Positions 11,587-21,059 of a stretch of 64,000 bases of DNA are shown here, in pieces. The position numbers were made by a program, and so were the translations under genes. A model generated the notes under the pieces. The model worked only from the letters and a program-made list of their open reading frames with translations, was not told where the DNA came from and ran no database searches. The DNA comes from Silybum marianum (taxonomy: Eukaryota; Streptophyta; Magnoliopsida; Asterales; Asteraceae), in the NCBI GenBank assembly GCA_036898165.1, contig CM072529.1:42378501-42442500 (forward strand). Reading direction: 5' to 3'. How positions within the stretch are numbered: the first letter of the stretch is position 1; each line of letters starts with the position of its first letter.

Positions 11587-12124
11587 GAGTAAATTACATT
11601 TTTGGTTCTTGTGGTTAGGTGGTTTTAACATTTTACGTCTTTTTTTTGAAAATTCAACAGATCAAGTCCATGTGGTTGTTTTTCCATAACGATTTGGGTC
11701 CATGTCACTAACTTCTGTTATGTTTGACCGTTAAGTATCTCATGACTATGATGTCAGGGGTACTTTGGTCCTTTTACAGTTTACTCTATTTTTTAAAATA
11801 AATAAAAAGTACATGCACCTTCAAGAACACAAACCCAAAACTTGCAAACCATCAAGAACTTAAAACCCAGAACTCGCAAACCATCAAGAACACAAAACCC
11901 AAAACTTGTAAACCAACAAGAAACACAAAACCATAACTCGTAAACCATCAAGAACACAAAACCCAAAACTCGTAAACCAAAACGGTCAAACATAACAGAA
12001 GTTAGTGACAGGGTCTTAATTCCTTATGAAAAAACAACCTTAGGGACTTGATCCATTAGATTTAAAAAAAAACGTAGAAGGGTTAAAACCACCTAACCAT
12101 AGGGACCAAAAATGTAATTTACTC
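11587..12124. mobile_element. Mutator-like non-autonomous element, long inverted termini, perfect 9-bp duplication
   Basis: TATAATTAA occurs at both edges (11578-11586 and 12125-12133), the 9-bp duplication typical of Mutator-like transposition. The termini begin GAGTAAATTACATTTTTGG and end with its near-complement; the arms extend for more than 100 bp, to the CTAACTTCTGTTATGTTTG block and its inverse. The centre is a minisatellite rather than a transposase. Confidence 0.88.
11815..11980 (-). repeat. minisatellite of about 36 bp inside the Mutator-like element
   Basis: Four to five diverged copies of a unit containing AAACCATCAAGAACACAAAA and CCCAAAACTCGT. A minus-strand frame through it is only a translation of the repeat. 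Confidence 0.75.
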
Positions 12125-12150
12125 TATAATTAATGAAGCAAAATTTCTAA

Positions 12151-12356
12151 GAGAATGAGTTACACTGGTGGTCCCTGTGGTTTGCTCAAATTTTGGATTT
12201 CATCCCTAAAAGCAAACTATCTATACGGTGGTCCCTAACTTTTCATTTCCATAACACTCATGGTTCCTCCATTATTAAGATTAGTAAGAAACCGTTATTA
12301 AGGACTAATCGGTCTAGCTTTGAACAAATTATATGGACCACTAGTATAATTTACTC
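12151..12356. mobile_element. Mutator-like fold-back MITE (GGTCC type)
   Basis: The left end (GAGTTACACTGGTGGTCC) and right end (GGACCACTAGTATAATTTAC) are imperfect inverted repeats of the same style as the neighbours at 11587 and 13290. No target duplication found. Confidence 0.5.
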
Positions 12357-12722
12357 TAAAACTTTACGTGATCCACGTTTTTTTATTTTTTATTTTTTAT
12401 TAAAAAATATTATATATAGTCAATCACAAATCAATTTTTTTTAAAATAAAGTATAATATTTATTTGAAAACTGTTAAACTCAAAAAGAAATAGAGTTAAA
12501 AAATCTCAAATTTAAAAAACAAAAAAAAGTAAAGATAAATTCACATATATTTTTTGGTTGAAAATTGAAACATACGAGTAAAATATTAAAAATTAAGTTT
12601 GGCTAATTAACGTAAGATTATTAATATATAATTAAACAACAAATAATTAAAATAACAACAAAATAAGAATTATAGATTAAGATTAAAAACCACTAATTAT
12701 TTAAGAAATTAAGAAAAACTAT

Positions 12723-12913
12723 CACTACAACATATTAAGTTAGATTTATATTACACAAAAAAAAATTAAGCGTCTTTAAAAACCATTAGGATGCCTAGTT
12801 TTTTGGCGTCATACATACATAATTTTTTTCTTGTACTTAAATTAAGTATTATAAAGTGATCTATTAGGACACCTAGTTTTTTGGCGTCATACATACATAA
12901 TTTTGTTGTAGTG
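12723..12913. mobile_element. CACTA-type MITE with an internal duplication
   Basis: It has perfect 10-bp termini CACTACAACA and TGTTGTAGTG. A block of about 40 bases (CCTAGTTTTTTGGCGTCATA, then CATACATAATTTT) occurs twice, at about 12792 and 12869. A matching 3-bp duplication is not visible. Confidence 0.7.
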
Positions 12914-13289
12914 AAAAAATTTCTTAAGTGTTTGAAAATTTTATGTTTTTTAAATCTTAATTTATAACTTTTATTTTGTTGTTATTTTAATTATTTGTTG
13001 TTTGACTATATTTAATAATTTCACGCTATCCAAACTTTAACTTTCGATATTTTGCTCGCATATTTCCATTCTTAATCTAAAAGATATGTAGATTTATCTT
13101 GATTTTCTTTATATTTTTAAATTTTTGATTTTTTAATGCCAATGTATTTTGTGAATTTAATAGTTTTTACAAAGATATAAAGATTTTTATTTAATTTGTA
13201 TCTTACTTTAATAAATTTGATTTTTGATTGGATGCATAAAATATTTTTTAATAAAAAAACTTAAGAAAATGTGGATCACATTAAATTTA

Positions 13290-14010
13290 GAGTAGATTAT
13301 ACTTTTAGTCCCTATAGTTTGTTCAAAAGTTGATTAGTGATTTATAACAGTTGTTAACTAACCATGTTAGGTGGAGGGACTAGGGGTGAGCATCGGAACC
13401 AGGTACCCGCCTTTGGAACTGGAACTGCTTCGGAACTGCGATGTGATCCGGTTCCGGTTCCTAAAATACGGAACCGATCAGAACCGGTTCCGGTTCTCAT
13501 TTATTTGGAACCGTTACCCGCTGGATACCCGCTACCCGCCACTTTTAAATAAAAAATATTTTATATATTTATAAATAATAAATAAAAACTCAAACTTTCT
13601 AGTTTGTTTATGTGATAATTAGTTTTTATCGGATTACTTTTGACCATTTGTTGTATTTATTAATTTAAGTCGGTATTTTGTAGTTTATAATTATATTTTT
13701 ATCGTATGCAATGTAAAAAATTCAAAAAATAGTTGAAACTGGGTACCCGGTACCGGAACCATTTTCCATCGGTTCTGGTTTTGGTTCCAAAATATAAGGA
13801 ACCGGTGTTAGCGGTTCCGGTTCTGGATTTCCAACCGTTCCATGGAAAATGGTCGGGGTACTCGGTTATGCTCAACCCTAGGAGGGTGCATGGATGATGT
13901 GGAAATGAAAACTTTGAGGAAAACTTAGAGGCCACCGGTGTAGATTGTTTGTTTCAAGGATCAAATTCAAATTTTGAGCAAACCACATGAAATACCAGTG
14001 TAATTCACTC
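13290..14010. mobile_element. Mutator-like fold-back element split by a hAT insertion
   Basis: Left end GAGTAGATTATACTTTTAGT and right end ACCAGTGTAATTCACTC are imperfect inverted repeats; both subtermini carry a TTTGTTCAAAAG or TTTTGAGCAAAC block. The hAT element at 13381-13880 sits inside. No clear 9-bp duplication. Confidence 0.6.
13381..13880. mobile_element. 500-bp hAT-like element with palindromic GGAACCGG content
   Basis: Termini TAGGGGTGAGCAT and ATGCTCAACCCTA are inverted repeats. Flanks GGAGGGAC (13373-13380) and GGAGGGTG (13881-13888) match at 6 of 8 bases. Subterminal regions are packed with GGAACCGG, GGTACCCG and CCGGTTCC motifs, typical transposase-binding clusters of TAGGGGTG-type hAT elements. 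No transposase frame. Confidence 0.78.
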
Positions 14011-14103
14011 TTTCTAAAATAATAAAATTATTAAAGATGCTCCAATAGGTACTTTCATTTTAGAAAAATATGAGAACACTTTTATCAAATATGACAATTC
14101 ATG

Positions 14104-14300
14104 CGAGAGGATTGGTGGTCTGCAGATGACTTGGTGTGATTTAGGTCGCGCCAAAAGTTGTCTCATCTCTGATTTAGTATCACATGTATATTACATCACG
14201 CACACCGTTATCACATATTCACATGTATAATACACATGAGAGGACTTAGTGGTGTACAGACAACTTGGCCAGGAACCTAGGTCAGGCCAAAGGTTGTCCT
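14104..14300 (+). repeat. diverged direct duplication of about 60 bp
   Basis: GAGAGGATTGGTGGTCTGCA at 14104 and GAGAGGACTTAGTGGTGTAC at 14238 open two related blocks, each ending in a GCCAAA-GTTGTC motif. Confidence 0.55.
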
Positions 14301-14309
14301 TTGTGATTG

Positions 14310-14869
14310 ACTATAATAAAAGTGCGTTATCTTGTTTTTGTAAAATAAAGGTGTTCTCGTGCTTCCTTATATATAAAACACTATACTATAAAATATTTAA
14401 GTTTTATCCTTTAAAGCCTTTAATTTTTCTAGAATACAAATGTTAAAGTGTTATGTATAAATCAATAATACAAACAAAATCTTTCTACTTTTACAGTAAT
14501 TCTATTTTTCCACTTTATGTGAGCAATAATAATGGAGGAGGCATGAAGGTTTATATTATCATTTCTATATGCACGGATCAAGTTTTGAAAACTCGTAAGT
14601 TTTTTATTCAAAAAAAAAAAAACTCGTAAGTTTATCTCAGTTTAAAAAGAAAATCTAAATTTTTCTAAATCTAATTAACTTTTAATCAAACAAATAATTA
14701 TACATAAAATGGATATTTTATTCTCTTTAATTTGATACCCATTTGATTCATATGTTTCAAAAACTCTAATATGGTTATCAAAATTTCAATCATATTCATA
14801 CATTCAAGTATATTCATACAGTATGTTTATATTCTCTAACATTTACAACTTATTAAAAATAGATAAAAT
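14310..14869. other. AT-rich intergenic DNA
   Basis: No feature recognised. Confidence 0.4.
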
Positions 14870-14888
14870 AACTCATAATCAACTGTTA

Positions 14889-15274
14889 TTTTTTTTTAAT
14901 GGCAGCAATTTATTGAAGAAAAAACAAGACTGCCCACTTCTAAATAGCTGCAAGATGCAGAAACAAGAGAGGAGCAAGAAAGAGAAATCATCTACAAACA
15001 GAAACCACGAAAAACAAACAACGACCAACAAGAGGCTGCAAACTACAACCCAAACAAAGCATTGACAACATCAAAACTAGAGCTAAAGAGAGCTACATGG
15101 AGGGAGACAAAAGATTTGACCTGACAATCCACAACCCCCATGGGATGGTTCCCTTTCGTAATCTTCTCGATATCCAGTCAAAAGCTCAAACTTGTATCTC
15201 GGCGAACATAATCTCAACTGAAGACGACTTTTTACTGAAAACAAGGTTGTTACGATGCCGCCAGATCTCGTAAC
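14889..15274 (-). mobile_element. 5'-truncated LINE (non-LTR retrotransposon), minus strand
   Basis: On the minus strand the segment starts with translated residues WRHRNNLVFSKKSSS, resembling the C-terminal end of plant L1-type polymerases, and ends in a poly-A tail (T run at 14889-14897 on the plus strand). It is flanked by a 19-bp duplication, AACTCATAATCAAYTGTTA, at 14870-14888 and 15275-15293 with one mismatch. Severe 5' truncation, poly-A and long duplication together are the signature of target-primed reverse transcription. Confidence 0.82.
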
Positions 15275-15293
15275 AACTCATAATCAATTGTTA

Positions 15294-15760
15294 ATATGTT
15301 CAAATACAAAATAAATGTTGAGTCTTACTAATACAACAAAATATTTCATAAAACTCATAACCAACATAAAATTCTCCCGTTTCCTCAAAACTATATAGAT
15401 TTGTATTCTTCATATACACTTCTAGTATATATGGATTTTTGACATAAATATAAAGATTTGTACCAAATTAAAATTAATTTTACTTTGATTTTTATTTAAA
15501 AAAACGAATTTAAAAAATTCTTATTTTTGTTCTCAAAATAAGAACCATTTTGCTTTTCCAAAATAATAAATTCTAAAAATTGATTTTTCAAAATGAAAAT
15601 CAAATATAGATATTTTAAAAATCAAATAGTTTTTAAAAAATATTTCCATGGAATATAACAGTAATTTTTTAAAATATTATTTTTATCATTGATTTAAGAA
15701 AAAGCCAACGAAAGCCACCCCACCCAACCCCACAACTTGTTCATACACTGCTTCTTCTGC
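15294..15760. other. AT-rich upstream region of the HD-Zip gene
   Basis: The region at 15465-15680 is an almost pure A/T stretch with many TTTTAAAA-type inverted words. I see no conserved element beyond the TATA box downstream. Confidence 0.4.
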
Positions 15761-15768
15761 TGGAGTTG

Positions 15769-15776
15769 TATAAAAG
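15769..15776 (+). promoter_or_regulatory. TATA box of the HD-Zip gene
   Basis: TATAAAAG lies about 235 bases before the start codon, so transcription probably begins near 15800. The leader from there to 16003 is C/T-rich and has no upstream ATG. A segment of about 35 bases (ATTCTTGATTGGTGT, then TTATCCAAGATTTT) is duplicated within it at about 15889 and 15956. Confidence 0.65.
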
Positions 15777-16003
15777 TCACTCAGATTTTGAGAAAGACAC
15801 AGCAACAAAATTCATTTTCTCTTCTCTCCTTTAATTTCTCAAGATTTCCATTTTCTTTTCTGTTTTTTTTTAAAACCCATAAAACAAATTCTTGATTGGT
15901 GTGTTCTTATCCAAGATTTTGAATTTCTTTTTTCAAAGGAAAAAAAAGAAAAAGAAATTCTTGATTGGTGTATATTTTATCCAAGATTTTGCTCTTCAAA
16001 GTT

Positions 16004-18107
16004 ATGAAGAGGAACTTCAATTGCTCTGATTCTTTAACTCATTTTCTCTCACACCCACTTGAAGGTATTCAACTCAATCAAACCAAGAAACAACCATTTG
16101 TGCATAAACTTACTTGTACATATTGCAGTAAAAGTTATACTCATTCTTTGAACATCTCAAACTCTTCAGATTTGTAAATGGGTCTTTGCCCAAATGATGT
16201 TTCCAACCTTTGTAAAGAAATCTTGAATTTTACAGTTTTTTTTTCTTTTCTGAAGTTGAATTTTCAAGAAACTATATATATATTAACTATAAAAGGGTGG
16301 ATTTTGAGTTGATATATATATGTATATATGTATATATAATCATGGATTTTTAGCTACTAAAATATAATCATGGATTTTTTGCTGAAGTTGAATTTCAAAA
16401 AACCATATATATTAACTATAAAGGGTGGATTTTGAGTTGATATATATATATATATATAAGTAGACATTAAAATACTCAAATTAAACTAGACTTACTTTTT
16501 GTTTTCAGTGGAGATGAAAGCAGAAGAAGAGTGCATTTACAACGGAGAATTTCAGTCAATGGTGGATGGTGGTGGTGGTGGTGGTGGTGGAGATGGTGAA
16601 GACTACGGTGGTGGTGGTGGTGGTGGTGGTGAAGACTACGGTGGAGAAGAAACAGGTCAATTTGGTGACAAAAAGAGAAGATTAAGCAATCATCAAGTGA
16701 AATCATTGGAGAAAATCTTTGAAGTTGATAACAAACTTGATCCAGATAGGAAAGTGAAGGTGGCACAAGATTTGGGATTGCAGCCACGGCAGGTGGCGAT
16801 TTGGTTCCAGAACCGCCGTGCACGGTGGAAGACTAAACAGTTGGAAAGAGATTACAATCTTCTTAAATCCAGTTATGACACTCTTAAGCAAAATTACCAT
16901 AAGCTTGAGCAAGAGAAAGAAACTATAATCAAAGAGGTAAATTTAATTATTTAATTACTATTTATTTATTAAGTTTTTAATCATAATCATTTATCAATTG
17001 GTAAGATAAGTTAGATAACAATAAAATTAATTTTATAATTAAGAAAAATTGTTTTTACATTGATATGGTTTTTTTTTTAATTTTAAAGTAATTAATTTTG
17101 TTTTGTATTAAGAATTATTTAGTTTTATTTATGATTAGAAATGAGTTAAACCATGAGAAAATGGATGGACCTAGCATTTGATTTAACCATTGTAGTTTTG
17201 TTCGGGTTATAGACGTTTATAGCTTAGTTTAATCGAAGAAAGTTAAAAGCATTTAGTCTGGTTTGTTTTTAGACAATTGTACACCTTGATTAATCTCTTG
17301 GAATTTCAAACTTAACAGTTCTCTATCAGTGGATTTGAACTAGTGAACAACATTAGACATATATACTTGTGTCAAAACATATTTTCTCACAATGGGTTTA
17401 AAAATGTCATGTATGGATGTATGTATGTATGTATATGTTTATGACAGTTGAAAACCAATAGATAAACTAGGAGGAGTTCATCAACATATTTGAGTTTTAC
17501 AGTCAGTTAATTTTAAGAAAAAACCAATTTATTAGAATTTATGATATATATACTATCATGTCATTAGTAGTCGAGACTAGTATAGTATATGATCATATGA
17601 TTAAGTCAATTACGAAAAATATTATGTTTAATAATATTTGTTGTATTTTTGCAGTTGGTAGAGCTAAAAGCAAAGCTTCATGAGGAAACAACAGAACGAA
17701 ATGATGAATTTGAGGACAGAGAGAATGTTCTGTTCTTGGGATCTGATCCAACGAATACAAACCATGAAGTTTACACAAGCTTAAACTACGAAAAAACTCG
17801 AAAATTACTAGACTTAAAAGACGGGCTTTCAGACAGTGATTCCAGTGGGGTTTTGAATGAAGAGAACATGAACGTCAACAACTCTCATGGGAGCCCATTG
17901 CTAAATATGACAAACTTCGGGTTCTCTGCTTCTTTGTGTTCGTCATCGGCTACGACCTCAAATCACACAGAGCTTGTAGATCCAAGGGCATATCAACAAC
18001 AATCAGATCCATATTTGGTTAACAACGTTGAGGAAGAATCGTGCAACATCTTTTTGGTGGATCAAGCACCTAATCTTTGTTGGTACTTCCGGGATCACAT
18101 GAACTAG
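16004..18107 (+). CDS. class I HD-Zip transcription factor (ATHB5/6/16-like), three exons
   Basis: Nuclear DNA-binding protein. Class I HD-Zip factors bind pseudopalindromic CAATNATTG sites as dimers and often act in abscisic-acid, drought or light responses; the target genes here are unknown. Coding exons: 16004-16064, 16509-16936 and 17655-18107, all with GT/AG junctions, giving 313 residues, close to ATHB6 in length. The N-terminus MKRNFNCSDSL matches the MKRLSSSDS start of that clade, which supports the first exon. Residues 41-66 hold two glycine runs separated by GEDY-type motifs. The homeodomain is about 75-133 with IWFQNRRARWKTKQ in helix 3. A leucine zipper follows with heptad positions L132, L139, L146, L153, I160, L167; intron 2 falls after residue 163. 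The C-terminus has LCWYF near the end, like the aromatic end motif of the clade. It looks intact. Confidence 0.95.
16248..16458 (+). repeat. tandem duplication inside HD-Zip intron 1
   Basis: A block of about 90 bases containing CTGAAGTTGAATTT, ATATATTAACTATAAA and GGGTGGATTTTGAGTTGATA occurs at 16248-16342 and again at 16380-16458, each ending in a TA tract. The first intron (16065-16508) is enlarged by it. Confidence 0.85.
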
Positions 18108-18230
18108 TAGCTAAATGGCTTATATAGTTCGTAGTTGAAGCTTATGAAATTGAATAATTCTGTAATATTTTTTGTTATCAAGTATATTAAAATAGTTGAA
18201 AAGTTATGTTATATTTTTTTTCCCGGAGCA
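18108..18230 (+). other. 3' untranslated region of the HD-Zip gene
   Basis: A/T-rich sequence after the stop codon with GAATAAT-like polyadenylation signals near 18150. The exact cleavage site cannot be read from sequence. Confidence 0.5.
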
Positions 18231-18564
18231 ATAGTAATGATACATGATACCGATTATTAAAAAAAATAGTATGATGATGACCACCAGGGTCGTCTAAATG
18301 TGAGATTTCGTATAAGACCTCCAAAATTTTGGGACCTAATTTTACATGTGTTTAAGGTATAGCCAAAATTGTTTAGACGAAAATTATTAATTATATGAGT
18401 CTAGGTTCAAACTATTGATAGATTGGGTTTAGGTTGTTAATCGTCTAGGTTTAAACCATTTTGTGATTTACATATATCTATGTTATCTTATTTATGTAAG
18501 GTAATCAAAAGATTTGGATGTAGTAGAGCCTCCAAAAATATTGGAACATCACTGGTGACCACTC

Positions 18565-18600
18565 ATGTATGTATGTATGTATGTATGTATGTATGTATAT
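18565..18600. repeat. TATG microsatellite
   Basis: About eight tandem TATG units. A shorter TATG run is at 17414-17432 in intron 2. Confidence 0.92.
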
Positions 18601-19480
18601 ACGTGAGAATATGAAAATGTATTTGAGTCTTTGAATAAATATAGGATTGGGTTCCGGTAAAAATCAAAATTTCGTGAGAAACATAGGGAACACTTTGTTA
18701 CCAGTGGTACACAAAAGTTAACATATATTTACCTATGTTAACATTTCATTATAAGGTTTTTATAATGTATTTTAACTTCTACTAACATTTCATGTTAATA
18801 TATGTTACGGGTTGTTCGGCTGTTGCTGAATGGTTTAAGTAGAAGGGTTAAGTGGTCTAGAAGCTTTGTATGATGTATTGCAAAATGAAATATGGTTGTT
18901 TGGTTACTGTTCTGAATGTACAGTTTGAATGACAACAAATTGTCATTTTAACCCTCTCCATGATTTAGTTCTTAATGAAATATAGTTGTTTGATAAATAT
19001 CCTAATAAAATAATTATTTTGTAAATATAACTACAAACTCAATACTACTAGTTCAAAACAACATCTCATACTTTAAGACATTAAACATATAACGATGTCT
19101 TGAATCTATTTGTATAAATGCAATACAAAAAAAATAAGAAAATTTCGAATCTGAATCAGAAGTGGACAAGTATAGGGATTCATCCATAGAAAATTTACTC
19201 GATCTTTATTCAAATCTTTGTGTTGTAAACAAATCCTTGGAAAAATTTACACCATTTTGTAAGGTATATAGTAAACAAATTCCTATTACAGTAAGGATTT
19301 AAGACTCTAACCTAAACTTCACCAACAATAACAGGAACATAAAGGCTTTTTCCTTCTTTCTCTAAACAGCTCACTTTCTGCTCATAGTATTACACACTGA
19401 ATACCCCAAAATTGAAGAGTTTCAACATGCAGTCATCCTTTTGCAAAAAGGGATCGTGATAGCTAGTTGTAACCATTTGT
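18601..19480. other. intergenic DNA
   Basis: GGTTGTTCGGCTGTTGCTGA near 18808 resembles a MITE end, but no matching right end was found. Nothing else recognised. Confidence 0.35.
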
Positions 19481-19487
19481 CAAGATT

Positions 19488-19836
19488 ATAGCTTGAAGGG
19501 GCATCCATCATCAAATGAACAAGACCAAACAACAAACACAAGTGCCATTATCAGCGAGGTTTGTATCCATTTGCCTTTGATATGTTGTTTGGTTCTAACA
19601 ATCGCATTACGACCACCAACAACTTCTAAAATCAAAACTACTATTCTGAAAGGGCACTAATGTAAATGCGCAAAGCATGGATCAATACAAAAAGAACTCC
19701 ACATAAATGATATAATCCCCATGAACTTGAAGCCAAGAGGGAGACTATTCCGAAAGAAAGGAAATACAAAGTATCCAAAGCCAAAGTGATTAAAACCAAG
19801 AAAAAACATAAAACGGTCCAAAAAAGAAATTAACAA
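19488..19836 (-). pseudogene. unrecognised coding relic or gene fragment with hydrophobic segments
   Basis: On the minus strand, 19836 to 19641 is open for about 64 codons and encodes strongly hydrophobic stretches such as WTVLCFFLVLITLALDTLYF and CGVLFVLIHALRIYI. After a TAG, a second frame from about 19645 to 19488 reads VVGGRNAIVRTKQHIKGKW followed by another hydrophobic run. Codon composition looks more protein-like than the surroundings. It could be two exons or a frameshifted fragment of a membrane protein gene; I do not recognise the family and claim no function. Confidence 0.35.
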
Positions 19837-19839
19837 GAA

Positions 19840-20460
19840 ACTTGTTAGATTCCAATATTGTGCAATAAATTGTATGAAAAAACCCGTTAGAGTTCAACTT
19901 CATGTTTTTTGAATCCTGTTTGATACATAGTCGCACATTTTTCCAATTTTAACATATAAATCTCAACTGCATTCCAATAGAAGAGATACAGTTAAAGAAC
20001 TAGTCTGCACATACATAGGTAAGTATGCAATACACCTTATCCCACACTATTGGGAGTTTTCTTCTTTCCGGAGGGAAAAAAAGCTATAACTTTACCAAAA
20101 ATGGCTATGCTCTTTCTACAAGTAGTTTTGGGTCTAAATTGTATACAACTTAAACATATAAAAAATGATACTTTCCAAGATATATTTACCAAAAATTTCA
20201 TATTGTATCACTTTGGTTTCTTTCATGCTTATCAAGGAGCAATGAAAATTAATAAAATCACTCATCAGTTATCATGTCCACTTTATGTTATTAGTTTCTC
20301 TAAGATATTTCAGGTGTTCTCCTCCCACTCTCCGCTGTTACTGTTGGTTACTTTGGAAGCAAACAACTTTTTATTCTTCTATCAGTCCCTAGATCAACGT
20401 AATATTTCAAAACAAATCATTGTGTAAACGTGATAGTTTAGAACAAATGTAATTGATGGT
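19840..20460. other. intergenic DNA
   Basis: An open frame at 20050-20427 has no recognisable motif and A/T-driven composition, so it is not called a gene. Confidence 0.35.
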
Positions 20461-20469
20461 TTTTAAGAA

Positions 20470-20680
20470 TGTAGGTGTAAAATTCGAACAAATGCATCAG
20501 CTTCATGATAGAGAAGATTCAAAGTGTACAAACTGAACAAATGCGAAATTTGATGCGTAAAAAGTTGAACAGATGCATATTCGATTTGTAAAAAACTGAA
20601 TAGATGTAAATTCAGTGTGTAAAAATCAAATGCACGTAGATTCGATGTGTAAACAATCAAATGCATGTAGATCGTAAGAG
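20470..20680. repeat. diverged minisatellite, unit about 32 bp
   Basis: Roughly six copies of a unit of the type GAACARATGCAWATTCGATG followed by TGTAAAAAACT. Confidence 0.7.
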
Positions 20681-21059
20681 GACAAAGCGACTTCAGAGAG
20701 CGAAATTGTTTAAGAGAACAAGGGAAGTAATGAAAAAAATAGGGGTTTGAAACTTTAAATGGTTTAGGGATACACTAGATACAAAATTGCTCAAAGGATT
20801 TGAGAACCATTAAGAGATAGGTTTATTTTTTTCAAACATGATATGCCTCTTAGTGATTCAGAGATTGCCGAGAATAGTTAATGAGTCAATGTAGCATTGA
20901 CGAACCTAGGTGGTGCATTTGGTGTTATGCACCACTTCGTTCCTCTATCATAGTGTAGAAGTTATAAGTTGTGAAAAGTGTCAACATATCAATTTGTTGT
21001 GTGTGTCGGTATATACTGTGACACTACAGCTAGAACACAAGTTTCCCATAGAGTATCCA
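20681..21059. other. intergenic DNA
   Basis: No supported feature. Confidence 0.4.

Noticed and set aside
11793..11993. Minus-strand open frame of repeated FGFCVLDGLRVLGF-type residues
   Set aside because: It is only a translation of the minisatellite inside a Mutator-like element.
13364..13574. Overlapping plus-strand frames rich in Pro, Val and Arg
   Set aside because: They come from the GGTTCCGG palindromes of the hAT element, not a protein gene.
16476..16823. Minus-strand open frame of 115 codons with histidine runs
   Set aside because: It is the antisense shadow of the glycine-coding GGT repeats in HD-Zip exon 2.
16499..16954. Start of the HD-Zip protein at an ATG in the upstream end of exon 2
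   Set aside because: The frame begins inside intron 1; the 16004 exon with the MKR...SDS motif, GT/AG junctions and phase fit gives the expected N-terminus.
20050..20427. 125-codon plus-strand open frame
   Set aside because: No recognisable motif, no supporting context, A/T-driven composition.
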